Source of the DNA: Schistosoma haematobium
Taxonomy: Eukaryota; Platyhelminthes; Trematoda; Strigeidida; Schistosomatidae
Assembly: GCF_000699445.3 (NCBI RefSeq)
Contig: NC_067196.1
Span: forward strand, 75,895,864-75,959,863
Direction of reading: 5' to 3'
DNA length: 64,000 nucleotides
Shown: piece by piece, positions 41,091 to 53,700 of the stretch
How the letters are laid out: every line of letters begins with the position of its first letter
Numbering within the stretch: position 1 is the first letter of the stretch
Program-made: the position numbers and the translations under genes
Notes under the pieces: model-generated
What the model was told of the DNA's origin: nothing
The model's database searches: none
Seen by the model: only the letters and a program-made list of their open reading frames with translations

Positions 41091-41285
41091 GATGGATAGT
41101 AGCTAGCAGTGGAATCCAGGACTCAGCAGCTAAGTGGATAATGCGATGGCGTTTGGAGCGGACGTTACTGAGTTGGAGTCCTAGAGTGAACATCACTTCT
41201 GAGATGCAGGCACATCCAGCTGACAAGTCCCAAATAGGACGAAACGCGCGTCCAGGATTCCACTGCTAGCCACTATCCACCTTTG
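41091..41285 (+). mobile_element. Smα-like element with terminal inverted repeats
   Basis: Ends GATGGATAGTAGCTAGCAGT (41091-41110) and the reverse-complementary CACTGCTAGCCACTATCCAC (41261-41280) enclose a tRNA-like part and a hammerhead with loop CAAATA and stem III CGCGCG, as in the known schistosome Smα ribozyme. Confidence 0.8.
41213..41260 (+). ncRNA. Smα hammerhead, core mutated
   Basis: Stem I ATCCAG, core CTGACAA, stem II GTCC/GGAC, GAAA, stem III CGCGCG and GTC triplet. Core position G8, the general base or acid partner in catalysis, is A here (41225), so cleavage should be lost while all stems remain. Confidence 0.75.
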
Positions 41286-41871
41286 CTTATAATGCTTGTG
41301 AATTAAGGCAATGTAGAGGCAATACGCACGGTATGCACATATGCCAATAAGAGACTGGCCACTTGCGGTCCTAAACAATAATTGGAAAATTCAAGTAAAC
41401 AATACCAACTGAATTTATTTCTGTCCATGTTACATATATTCTAGTGAACTTAACGGAAAGATATTTAACCACTTTTTGTCTAATGTTTTTACCTACAGCA
41501 AGATAACCGAACACAATCTGAGTTGTCAATCGGTTTTTTTTGGGAACCTATATAAAATGAGTTCGATTTTATTCGAATGACTCAGATTGGACAACATTGT
41601 ATTCAGCTAAATTAATTCTTGGGATGCTAATTCATATTGACTAGTGGTTTTTTCTTCAAAATGAAAAATTGTGTAGAACACAACTAGCTGGTAGCTAAAC
41701 CTTGTCAAGTATTACATTTACAATACATGGAAATATGAAATAAATTTCCCCGAAAATGCCCTTTATTAATTTTTTATTACTCATTCATGTAACTTAATCT
41801 AATAGAATTTGTTAAAATGCTTTCCATTGTAAGAGGTTCCAATGAAACAGTTAGTAATCGATCTTAAACAG

Positions 41872-41972
41872 GTGTTTCTTCGAGACATGAAGTGGAATTA
41901 GATAAATTAGGGTATAAACGAATGTGCAATGAATGTCAAGTAAATTATCCACTTTTACAGGAAATAAAATAA
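41872..41972 (+). CDS. Orphan exon-like reading frame (possible last exon)
   Basis: After an ACAG acceptor an open frame reads VSSRHEVELDKLGYKRM, then CNECQVNYPLLQEIK and TAA. The composition (charged helix, a CxxC pair) looks like genuine protein and unlike the surrounding retroelements. No other exon of such a gene was found between the calpains. It could be a last exon, a stranded pseudogene piece, or chance. Confidence 0.3.
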
Positions 41973-42559
41973 ATCAAACGAAACTAGATTGCTAAAATCT
42001 AAAGGATGAGAAAATTTCTACACTTTATAACCAACCAACTATATCACTATTAAATTATCTATGGTAAGGAAAAAGGGTGGATTTATTTCTTTTATTGCCG
42101 TACTCAGATAATTAAGTCGTAAAAGAATCGCTTCTGATGTTTAAAGGATTTGTAACCTAACTGCTTTTGTCAAGTTACTCTTAACATGATATACTGTTTA
42201 TTGTTTATCTGAACCAGCTTGAGTAAAACAAAACAGTCGTAAATGCATTAAACCTAATATGATATCCTAGTTACTTAGAACTTTTTGAGAATTATCTATT
42301 ATCCATATAATAGTAAATAATCTATCTTGAAAGTAATTACAAAATGTATACCAATTTACAGATATGATCAGGTCGATACATGAATCGATGTTACGTATAA
42401 AAATATAAGAAGTGTGAATTGAAATTGTTTGAAATGACAAAGTTTCGAAATTGTTTTGGGAGCAAATTATTCACATGTGTTACAATAATGTGATACATCA
42501 GTTGAGAATTATTAATTCTTGCACAAGAAATAGAGTCAATCAATTTCAACTTAGAACGT
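41973..42559. other. Intergenic AT-rich sequence
   Basis: Nothing recognised. The neighbouring gaps 39623-39989, 40346-40689, 47256-47944 and 48411-48914 are also featureless apart from an AT microsatellite at 47399-47418. Confidence 0.5.
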
Positions 42560-43720
42560 GTACGTATGTATATCGGTTCAAGTTACCATACTTCATTAAA
42601 TGAAGTTATCAAGCCAAATTCCAGAATAATAGATATACTAAAAATATCAGTAGTGATGGAGAAGATTAGGTATAAAAGATACGATTCAAGAAAACATAAG
42701 TTAGCGAAATCAAAACACAAAAATATTATGAAGAATATAAAATCTTTAAATTTGAAGGAAGGTAAAAAGTGAATGCACTTGCACCATTCCAAATGATTTT
42801 GAGCCATGTCATTCAAAGTCTCTGATCATTGATTACATTAATCATGAAGACCCCAACCTGGTAGTCTGTACGTATTAACATGGCTAAGTCCCATTTTAAG
42901 TGACTTCATGGACTGATGTCATGTTTTAGTTTGGCTATCTCCAGATACTTTTTAGCCTACTCCTACACCAGAAAACATCACTTGTCGAGGTAGGCGGTGG
43001 TTGAATACACTTAACATATGTCCTAACAACCTCAGTTGATGACGATTCATTACCTCATCAACTGATTTGCTATCTCTACCTGGTACTTTATTCCTCAACC
43101 CTGGATCGCTTACTTTGTGGTCCCTCAATACACGAGCAGAGTTTCAAATACATGTGAGTGAACACCAATAAACTGATAATATCTCCCTACTCTTAAAAAT
43201 AATGTTTCAGATCCATAAAGCAGAACGGAACGAACTGCTGTACAGTAATCTCACCCTTTGTTTGGATGTAGGATATCTCGCCCACGCTATAAGTGACGCG
43301 AGTTTGCAAAAGCCGATCGAGCATTTTGAATACGTGCCAAGATTTAGTCAGACTCCAGACCATTAGTACTGATGAGACTCCCAAGATAAATGAGGCAGTC
43401 GGTGAGTTTAACTACTTCACTCTCATTACTATTCCAGGTGGTGACACAAGCTGATTCTTAAGTAACATTTTATATTAGCAGATAGAGAACCGCATCCCAA
43501 ATACATCTGTGCTGTTGTCTAAAGTTGTCTGAAGACTCTGAGTTTTCTTTCAGCGTATTCAACAAACACGACTATATGGTCTGCTCATTCTAACTGAACA
43601 AGTGAATCTCCTAGTAGATCAATTGCTGAAAATTCAGATGATGAAAGTTTTATCTCTAAGTGCATGTCTATGGCACAGTTAAATAAAAATGGAGAAAAAA
43701 AATATGTAAAGTCTTTTTAT
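42560..43720 (-). mobile_element. Second non-LTR lineage, C-terminal fragment
   Basis: Minus-strand reading shows ADHIVVFVEYAE (a decayed Y-A-D-D-I motif), TDCLIYLGSLISTNGLESD, ARIQNARSAFA, YCTAVRSVLLYGSETL and a C-terminal end with MAQNHLEWCKCIH. These are non-LTR reverse-transcriptase motifs, but the sequence is unlike the RTE copies above. Many stops. Confidence 0.75.
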
Positions 43721-43854
43721 CATTAGCTTTCGTTAGACTTATTAACTATTATTATATGATTTACTATTCTTAATTTATTTTCAAATTATTAGTTACAGTC
43801 TCCAATACTCACAGCCACATCTAACTTGATTTTGTACGACTATTTTTTATACTT

Positions 43855-44000
43855 TGTGATGTGATGCGGTCTGGTCTGCTTGTACATAAAATACGTATGT
43901 CCGAAATATATTATTCATACAGCGAAGGCGGATATTGTGTTCTGGACTCAATGGTCTGGGCTAAAAATGAAGCTACTATACCAGGGACTAATAATTAATC
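43855..44000 (-). repeat. Reverse copy of the LTR-like sequence at 31840
   Basis: TGGTCTGCTTGTACATAAAA and GTTCTGGACTCAATGGTCTG match the reverse of the 31840-32130 sequence in the same order, with many differences. It lies between two non-LTR fragments. Confidence 0.5.
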
Positions 44001-44104
44001 AGAGTTGCCTCGAGGTTACTAGTCCTAGTCGACGTGCCATCGGTTTGCCTCAGGGACAAAATTGTGGTAGTCGATATTTGGAATGCAGATTTTGTCACGT
44101 GATG

Positions 44105-44395
44105 ATTGAGGGAGTATAAGTTATGACAACTACTTAAAGATCATCTGCATATAAAACGGGCTTGCCCAACCAAAGATATGGTTTATGTAGGCGATAAAGA
44201 CCAACGTTCCTATGACGCTACTGTATATTACTCCTCTTGTTGTCAGGACTTCATCCAACAAGGAGATCACTTGAATTAGTTGCTACAGGTGACTAAGAAA
44301 CGAATTAACCCAAGCGAGTAAGTGGTCGCTGGTTCCACAAAAATGGGTTCAGTTATGAAGAGCTGGTGGATAATCATGTCAAAAGCTTTCAGTGA
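44105..44395 (-). mobile_element. CR1/jockey-like reverse transcriptase scrap
   Basis: On the minus strand, SLKAFDMIIHQLFITEPIF resembles the F-S-K-A-F-D motif. GVIYSSVIGTLVFIAYINHI resembles G-V-P-Q-G-S-V-L-G-P-L-L-F-x-x-Y-I-N-D-I, followed by a decayed Y-A-D-D. It is a separate lineage from the neighbouring fragment and is clearly inactive. Confidence 0.65.
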
Positions 44396-44635
44396 CACGA
44401 GATATGACTCCATGTAGATCGTTTGCTGATTGCTATCGAAATATACATCCCGAAAAGGGCGAAGCGAAATGAAATTCTGCGCAAGGAAGAAGGTATGTGA
44501 GCCAATTCGTTTTTATCAAAAGTGAATCAATATTTATAGTCAAACAAAAATAAGTTACAGACAAATGATGAATAGGGTGAGTAATTAACACACATACGAT
44601 CATATAAAGACAACCACAGTGAGTGTTATCCAATG
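44390..44635 (+). repeat. LTR-like dispersed repeat, copy 4 (partial)
   Basis: Carries both ends of the core family (ATATGACTCCATGTAGATCG and ACAGACAAATGATGAATAGG) but has an internal deletion relative to copy 2. It abuts the CR1-like scrap. Confidence 0.6.
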
Positions 44636-44682
44636 TTATGTACCTACCACTGATAACAATGACGACGATAAAAATCTGTTTT

Positions 44683-47255
44683 ATGGGAGGCTGAGATCGA
44701 TCGTTGAGAAGTGACCAGGAAACGGCCTAACCATCCTCATGGCAGAAATAAACACCTATGTCGGAATGAACAACACCGGGTACCAAGATATCATGCAACA
44801 ACATGGACTGACCGGGACAAAAGGACAAGAATGGTTACAGATTTTCAGATTCATGTACCTCGAACAAAATAGTTATAGATGACACAATATTCCTACACAA
44901 ACACATGCACGAAGCTAAATGGATCTCATCGGACCACACTACACAGAACCAGATCGATCATATTTGTATCAGTAAAATATTCAGAACCAGGAGAGGAACT
45001 GACAAAGCTTTAGATCACCACCTGGTGGTTGCCAAAATGAAACTGAAGCTAAGGAGGCAATTGGAGAAACTGTATTGGAAAGGTTTAACACAGCCTTCCT
45101 GACAAACTCAACGAATTCAAGATAAATCTCAATAAATGGTTCCAGGTCACACAAGATCTACTGAAAGAAGAAACACGATGAAGGACAACTGAAAAGGAAT
45201 CACAGTAGCACTAATTTTAACTTGTCAGGATGTGCTGGACCTAAAGAAGCGTCACCATAAGTAATAGATCATTACTGAAACTCAGGACAGGATTGAAGAA
45301 AAGGAAGAACAAGATGACACAATTAACAACAGTCGAACAAGAACAGAGAATGTCAAGGCACAAGCTGAGCAAACAAGCAAGTGAAAACGAGAAGTAGGAA
45401 GACAAGAAGAGATATGTAGAAGATCTAGTAGTGATAGCGCAAAAGGCTGCAATATAAGGAAACATGAGACAAATATATGATCCTATACGGAGAATAACAG
45501 GCGCACGTAAGTATGATACAACGAAGAAATTAGTAGGGAAATCTAGTAAAGCATAGAGACTGGTGGAGTACTAACAAGGCAAGCCAATCAGTGCAAATCA
45601 AGAACTATGGTACAGATGCGTAGAACACTTCGAGTAACTCCTGAACAGGCCAGCCGCACTTAACCCATCGGACATCGAAGCAGCAGACACAGACCTTCCA
45701 ATGTCTGTCACTCCAACAACCATCGAAGAAATTAGGATAGCCATCAGACAAATCAAGATAGGGAGAAGCAGCAGAACCTGACAATATATCATTTGAAGAA
45801 CTGGAATCAGGCACAAAAGTAGTTGCAAACGTGCTCCACGTTCTATTCAGGAAGGTTTGGTAAGACCAAGAAGTGCCGACAGACTGGAAAGAACGACAAC
45901 TCATCAAGATACAAAAGGAAATCTGCTAAAGTGTGGGAACTACACCGTCATTACACTACTATCGGTACCAAAAATAGTTTTTAACAGTGTTGTTAAACCG
46001 GATGAAAGATGCATTAGATAACAAATTCGAGATCAGCAGGCTGGATTCTGTAAGGCTTGGTCGTTCATAGACCGAATCGCCACACTACGAAACATTGTTG
46101 AGCAACCAATTGAATGGAACTTGTCATTACTCATCAACTTCCTTGATTATGAGAAGGCGTTTGACAGTGAGAACAGGAGAACATTATGGAAACTTCTTCG
46201 ACACTATGGAGTGAGTAAATGAAAATGTTGTCAACATCATCCGAGATTCATACGACGAATTACACTGCAAAATCGTGTATGGAGGACAGCTGACAGACGC
46301 ATTTGTAGTGAGGGCCGAACACAGACAGGACTACTTACTCTCCTCCTTGCTCTTTCTTTTGGTGGTCGACTGAATTATGAAGACCACGACATCTGAGGGT
46401 AAGCACGGAATGCAATGAACAGCTTCGATGCAACTAGATGATTTTAACTTCCCAGATGACCTAACTCTTCTATCCCATATACACGAACAAATGCAGATGA
46501 AGACAACTAGTATAGATGAAGCCTGTGAATCAGTAGGCCTCAGCATGCACAAGGGAAGAAACAAGATCATCAAATACAACACTGAGAGCAATAACCAAAT
46601 CTCACTTTATGGAAAAGCTCTAGAAGATGTGGAAACGTTCACGTATCTGGGTAGCATCACCGATGAACAAGGAGGATGTGATGCAGATGTGAAAGTAAAG
46701 ATTGGTAAAGTAAAAGAGCAGCATTTCAACAATTGAAGAACATATGAAACTAAAAACAACCGCTTACAAGCTAGCATCAAAGTGAGAACTTTCTATACCA
46801 ACGTCAAGACAGTTAGTCCTACTGCGTGGAGCTGAGATTTTGAGATCTACTACAACCATTATCAAAAATGTACGTGCATTTATAAACAATTTTCTATGTG
46901 AGATACTGAATGTCTGTCGACCGGATCCCATCAGCAAGAGTCTACTTTAGGAGAGAACAAACAAACGTCAGGCTTGGTAGGAAATTAGGAAAAGATACTG
47001 GATGTGGATAGATCAAGTATTGAAGAAATCATCGAACTACATCATGAGGCATGCTCTAACTTTGAATCCTGAAGGGAAGCAGAAAAGAGGAAGGCAAAAG
47101 AACACACTGCTTTAGGAATTGAAAGTGGACATCAAAAAAATGAGTAAGAACTGTAAAGAACTGGAAAGGTTTTTTCAGGATAATGTTGGATAAAGCATGC
47201 TTGTGAATGGCCTATTCTTATTCACAAGATGTAACTGGTATAATTAAGTAAGTAA
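44683..47255 (+). mobile_element. RTE-type retrotransposon copy H (longest, endonuclease to 3' end)
   Basis: This copy keeps part of the endonuclease (44683-45110, with RTRRGTDKALDHHLVVAKMK), a degraded linker, the reverse transcriptase (45700-46330; NFLDYEKAFDSENR) and the C-terminal region to AATTAAGTAAGTAA at 47240-47253. It has many stops and frameshifts. Its segment 46357-47093 is identical in reverse to copy G. Confidence 0.88.
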
Positions 47256-47944
47256 TTCTATCTTTAATAGTTCACTAAATAATTAAAATCCTGTCAATGT
47301 TAACCATCAATAAATAACTTGTAATAAGAATAGACATACAAACTACCATACAATATAACTAAATTATACCGCTGAATATTCATTTACACAATGGGGTGAT
47401 ATATATATATATATATATTCAGTAAAGTATACATCATAACCATTATTTATGTAAAATATATTTTACAAAGATGATATCATATTTTATGTTGTAATGACAA
47501 CTTTATATTATTACAGTCTTAAGGTTTTACAACTATTTTTTAAATAAAAGAATTCTAATCAATAAATTAAAGTACAAACTGAGTTACCTTTATTACTATG
47601 ATGGAATGTAATGGTCGATCAAAATTTATGCTGATTTTCATAATAATGATCATTAGTTGATGAGTAAGGTTGCGTTATTTAATTTTTTTGGCGGATTTTG
47701 AATTTTATATTCCTTTATCTAGTTACACTAGGTCAAGTTACAATTTTGTTGTTGTTAAGGATCAGTAGTAATGTTCTATTGAATAAAACTGATTGTAATA
47801 AACAAAAGGAGAAAAACTCTTTAATGTTCACTATATATATATATGTGTATGAAATTATCAATGTTGGATTTCGTGGAGATTGTAGAATGTTCAAAGTTTT
47901 TATATTATGAACTGGTCTTAACTAGACCTCGTCGGAAAATCAAA

Positions 47945-48130
47945 ATTCATTGGATAGCTCAGTGTTAAAGCGGTTAGGCTTTCATGAACAAGACTGAAAT
48001 TTTCAGGTTCGATTCCCTGTGATGGATTGTGGATGTGATCCACCGAGGTGTCCCATACTAGGACGAAATGTCTGTTCAATGCTTCTTGCTTTTCAGAATG
48101 TAAAGTTGTTACAAAGTCCCCTTCACATAT
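47945..48130 (+). mobile_element. Divergent tRNA-headed hammerhead SINE
   Basis: The head TGGATAGCTCAGTGTTAAAG with B box GGTTCGATTCC (48008) is unlike the other copies. It is followed by CCGAGGTGTCCCATACTAGG and CGAAAT, a degraded hammerhead. It is a different subfamily. Confidence 0.65.
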
Positions 48131-48254
48131 CGATAAACTCTTTTCAAGTTCAACAGTTACATATGTAAATTAATAAACTAAAAAATGGTCAACTAAAAAA
48201 CTAAAACGTGATCTAAAATCAAACCATGGAAAATTAGTATTGTCTTTAATATAA

Positions 48255-48410
48255 AACCAATTTGTTAGTGTTGAGATGTTGAAAATGAAATGTCAACTTG
48301 AATGACTTTATATGATAAATAATGTTGTGTAGATTAATAATCAGGGTAAATATAAGTAACATGAGGTGAGAAGGGAACAATGATGTCATTACAAATCAGA
48401 TCAGTTGGTT
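48255..48410 (+). repeat. Dispersed repeat (second copy 51570-51745)
   Basis: Landmarks GTTGAGATG, AACTTGAATG, TTAGATT and AATAATGATG-like with ATTACAAATC occur in the same order and spacing in both places, with many differences. Confidence 0.5.
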
Positions 48411-48914
48411 GATAGATGACTATATAGCGTATAAGGTTATATAAATTCAATAAGAAATAATAAAGTGAGGTGATTGCTAACTAGATTATTCGTGTGTTTG
48501 AATGACAAATCACTAATAGGAAGCAAAATGCTAGTTACAGTTACTGTACGCATATTTATGATGGCTAAGGATGATTCAACTTGAAATATTTAGATTTTGT
48601 GATTAAAAAGAACTTGGTTCAGTAAATTATCTTTCTACTAACAATTTAGAATTCTAGTAAAGATTGACTAGTCCTACTTGTTCATGCAACAACCAAACAG
48701 ATGTTCAACTCAAGAGGCAGATGTTTATTGGAGAAGGAAAAACAATTAGGACCGATATCAAAATTTGATAGATGAATATTGGATCTCATGTATGTATTCA
48801 AAATTGCTTAGTTTGTATTACTGTTCATCGCTTTAACAAATGATTTAAGAGTAATATATTCTTAGTATAAACTTTTCATTACTCTGAAAACTGTCTACAG
48901 GCAGCTTTTCATTA

Positions 48915-49440
48915 CAGTTTAGAGGCTCGAGATCTGACTCCAGCTAGAATGGGCGATGATTACTATCGAAATATGCATCTTGACTATTCTCGTATATAAT
49001 TATTGACTTAACTCGCGTTGGCGAATAACGGAATCAAATAAGTCAAATACGAGAATAAAGTTTGAATGTGTGTATTTCATGCTATCGTTGATCTGGACAG
49101 ATAATCGAGTAAACGAAGTAAAGGAAGAGAAGAGGAGAGAAGCAAAACGAAATGATGCGCGGGGAAGACGGTATGTGAACCAACTCGTTTTTATCAAACG
49201 TAAATCAATATAGTCAGAAAAAAAACGTTACAGACAAATAATGAACAGGATGAGTAATTAACACACATACGTCATATAAAAACAGTCAGGATTGATAAGT
49301 GAATAAATGACAGAGTAAAAATGTGGCTTGAGAAGAATGAATAGATTGATCTTTCCTGAAGGTCGAATAACTTATGTGGGCTTGATATAGCACCAGCTAC
49401 TACAACGGTTGACAGACATCAGGAATATCATCTCAATATC
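48915..49440 (+). repeat. LTR-like dispersed repeat, copy 5
   Basis: Matches copies 1 and 2 along its length, from GAGATCTGACTCCAGC to the region after GAGAAGAATGAATAGATTG. It lies in the intergenic segment before calpain gene 2. Confidence 0.65.
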
Positions 49441-50589
49441 ATGTAGATTATTTCAAAACATGAAAACTTTAATAGAAATAAATAATGAACCATTTAAACA
49501 TTGATTGAATTCATCAAATGGTTAAATAAATTTAGCAGCTGATTATCGAATTACGTATTAAATCATTCTATTTGATTTACAGTATTCATCTATGACTTCG
49601 TATACAATAAAGTAAGCCATTTCTAGGATTCAGTCACGTATTACTAATTTCTTAGAGACGACTATATCGATCCATCTACTCGACATCAAAAATCAGGATA
49701 ATATAAAGATAATCCACAATATAATGAGTTAGTTCTCATTATAGCCAAGAGAATTATATAAATAATTATGTCTAAACAACGTACTATTCGCTATCACTAT
49801 TTATTAATTGACTATCAGTTCATATTTAAAAATACACGTTCAATGTATTTCCATATTATCATCAATCATAAATTTCATGGCATCTCATAGTAACTAGGAT
49901 ATTTTTTTAAAAACTTGAAATAAATAGTGAATCTTTGGAACATTATTAGATATCTTAGAGATTTAATCAATGATTATAGAATATATACAAGTATAACAGT
50001 AAAATATCTACTCATAGAAATGAATCATTCATTTATCTACAGTACATTTACACACACTTTATAAACTTTTAAGATCAGAACAAATGTTTATTCAAGTATA
50101 CCTGTCTATATAACCATATAGATAATTTCACTAAAGTGCTATTTTTTTTTCTCTTTTCAGTCTTTTTCTCTGTTTCGTTTTTCTCTCTTATTGTACCTAT
50201 ATACTCAATGAATAATGAACCAATCTATACTTATTTCATTCTTTACACATACAAACATCAATTTCTTTTTATTACATTTATGCACATAGATCGATAAAAG
50301 TAAATTTTCCATTGTTTTTGATAAAAAAAAAGAGACTTATGTGAAAAGATCTATAATATCTATGATGGATACAACATATTTATTAGTAGTATATAAGTAT
50401 GAGTGTATGTATGCACATATAAGTGTATTTGAGAGAAAAGTAGTAGAAAGTGTGCGTCAGTATTGAATTCAAATAATTTTATATATTATTAGTACTTATT
50501 ATTATTCAAATCAGTTTAGTGTACGATTACAGTTGGTGTACAAAGTTTGAAACATTTCAATTTATTCATTATCATTATAAATAACAATA
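49441..50589. other. Upstream region of calpain gene 2
   Basis: AT-rich with pyrimidine runs near 50150-50200. The promoter and 5' UTR of gene 2 are expected here, but no TATA or initiator can be supported. Confidence 0.4.
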
Positions 50590-50607
50590 ATGGGACGAAT
50601 ACAAATT
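50590..50607 (+). CDS. Calpain gene 2 exon 1 (start codon)
   Basis: ATG followed by GRIQI ends at GTAAGT in phase 0 and joins in frame to the next exon. It is very short, so the call depends on the strong donor and frame. The preceding 400 bases are AT-rich with pyrimidine runs and may hold the 5' UTR and promoter, but no distinct promoter element was identified. Confidence 0.55.
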
Positions 50608-50704
50608 GTAAGTGATGATACTTTATTATTCACTATTTATAAGTATTTCCATGTTTAAATAATAATAATCATTGATTTTTGGATTTATACAATCAATCAT
50701 TATG

Positions 50705-50760
<56 letters not shown>

Positions 50761-53700
50761 GCCTGTTACTCCTCGTGAAGGAGCATAGGTCGCTTACCAG
50801 CATAACCATTATGTTAGTAGTAGTTTGATAAATGTTCATTTTTTTAAAATTTTCATGTCATTAGATATTCATGCTCTGATTCATAAGACTATCCCGTGTA
50901 AACTACAATTTGTTTAGGTATATATATTACTGCCTAATTTTACATTTTTTTTAAAAAAAAAAAAAGAAAAATAACCGTTTTAAAATGAGATACTATGATC
51001 ATTATTATTCTTCAACATCGTCATCATCTACATCTTCGGATATTGATCAAAACAGTGATGACGTTCGTTATTCCTGTTATTGTATTAATTCTTATAAATG
51101 AACAAAAAATATTCTTAAATAATATATTTGTAATAACCTAATGAGTAAAGAAATTAGGTTTTCTGAGGTTTCATGATTTAGTGGTTATTTATTCTCCGAA
51201 GAAGTGGCTTACACTCAGTCACAAAACGTCAGAAAATCTAATTTTTCTATTCATTGCGGTATTACAAATATATTATTTATTAATTTATAACAATCTACCT
51301 AATGCTCAATTTATTGGAAATTATCAAATCAAACCTTGGTAATGATCAAAACAGTGAAAACGTTCATTATTCCTGCTATTGTGTTAAGGCTTATATATGA
51401 ACAAAGAAAATTCTTTTCAATAAATCCCCTTCATGTTCTACAATGATATATCGAAATTCTGATCTGATCTGATTACTCCTCTTACTCCTCGTGAAGGAAC
51501 ATAGGCCGCTCACATATATCGAAATTAGTAATCTAAAAAAAATTGGTCAGGTTTAGAGTAAATTGCATCGTTTAAAGTTATAGTATGTAAATTTAAGATT
51601 GTTATGTTGAGATGACTCAAATGCAAAGTTAACTTGAATTGGCTTATACGTGAAGTGAAATTTTTTTAGATTCGTGATCCGAATATATATGAGTCAGATA
51701 GGATGAGAGAAATAATGATGCAATTACAAATCCTCATAGTTATTATACTTATTTTATGGCTGCTATTAATTTCACTCTTATCTGTTTTTTTATGTTTAAT
51801 AATAGGTTTATTCACCTGATGAAAATGTATCTGGACGAACTAACCATCCTGGTAAACAAGTAGTGGATCCACGTACTGGTAGGGTAATCAAAGTGAAACG
51901 AGAAACTCCGGATGATTACTGTAAGTATCATTTAAAAAAAACTCAATTCATATTATAGCATAATACTGTTTATTATTAAGCTAAAGACATCATTGAATAA
52001 ATAATGAAAAGAAATGTGTACTCAAACATTTTTTGAATTGAGCACATATATTTTATTCATAATGTTCTTATAGTTTTAAAATGCTCAGGTATTCATACGT
52101 ATGATATTGACAAATTACCTTTAAATGAAATAGGATTCATTTAAAATGATTTTGAATGTTAACTGGTGAATAACTAAAACACTAAATAGCACTAAGAAAC
52201 TTCTTTATCCACGTTTATGAATACTTAGAATAATACACTTTGAAGCTTAAATACTATCGAACTTGAGGTCTTCTACAAATTGTAGTATGATATGATTGTC
52301 TGAAATGATTACAATAAGATAGAAAAATATTATTTCAATCTAATTATATTACTAACAAGATTTTAATAGAATGATATTATATATACTGATATGAGATATA
52401 CTACTAATTAATAATTACTAATCCTAAAATGTCACTTGAATTTATTCTATCCCATTTTACAACTAAGTATAAAGTAAAACAATAAAGCTTGATGGAATGA
52501 ACAAGTTTTCTCTTGTTTTTACTCCCTACTTCCTTCCTTCTAATTCAAATTCAAATAGAAATATGTTGTAATATGCCATTCCTTTTATATGTTGAATGTT
52601 TATTCAGTTTTATTGATCTCAGATAAGTAAACTAAATGCACAGAACTTTTTGTCTGAATTGATGAATCAGAATTCCTGAAGATGTGCAGGAATATAAAGA
52701 TCGTTAACCAAAAGAATTTAATATAGTAGATACATTCACAATACAATCCTGAATTAGTTCTTAGCTATATTTTGGTCAATTGCAATTTTTTTTACTAGTG
52801 GTTTAAAAGAGTACTGTATTCTTACTTTAATATACAGAATTTTGAATATCCATACTTAGTTTACCTTACCTTCTATCATAACCATAAAAGAAATGTACCA
52901 CCATGATACTAGACATGATTTGGAAAATCAATAATACTCCAGAACGTTGTGCACACACCCGTACACAAGAACTCTAATCCAAATTTATAAAACATCATCC
53001 TAGGAACTACGTAACTTAATCGTTAGGTAAAAATATTATTATTTCATTTTCGTCTTCGCCTACTCAACTGTTCATCTGTTTGTAGGGTTAAGAAGGAATT
53101 TATCTAGATCTAGTTAATTTCAAACAGTTCTCTAAGTCTCTCCTTGGTGCATTCCGGAAACTAGGTTTACCGACTGACCACTTGAAAGAATTATTGTTAC
53201 GTTGTACTTTTAGTGTCCAGTTCAGCTTCAACAATGAAATATATAGACAAAGAGATGGGCTGACAATAGGGTCCGCATTGTGTCCAATTTTACCAGACTG
53301 CTTCATGAAAAAACTAGTAAACGACCAACTCAGTTCGATGATTAATCATTTTGATCTATACATAAGATACATGGAAGACACATTTGTCGTTTGTGACGAT
53401 AATAATGAATTAGAAAATATATTAAAAACGTTTCTGGAAGGCATTAAGGCGAAACCATATTCATCCCAATCAAAAAAATGTTCTCTATATGATATCAGTC
53501 ATTAGTTAACATAACCCATAAAAACTTCATACACCCATAAACCGATAGTACACTAGTATGTGTGTGCAAAGAAAAGAAAAAAAACAAACTAACGAACCTG
53601 AGATTAAGTCATTTTGACCAAGTTCATTTACTTTCCTCTTATTTTTCTTTCTTTTTTTTCTGCACATTTTTTCTCATTAACTTAGACAATTGGTTTCACG

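Noticed and set aside
42566..42772. 68-codon lysine-rich open frame
   Set aside because: AT-driven composition with no splice sites or homology pattern, and it lies at the end of a retroelement fragment.
48000..48025. tRNA-like head with B box GGTTCGATTCC as a real tRNA gene
   Set aside because: It has no proper acceptor stem or cloverleaf and is followed by a hammerhead-like segment, so it is a SINE head.
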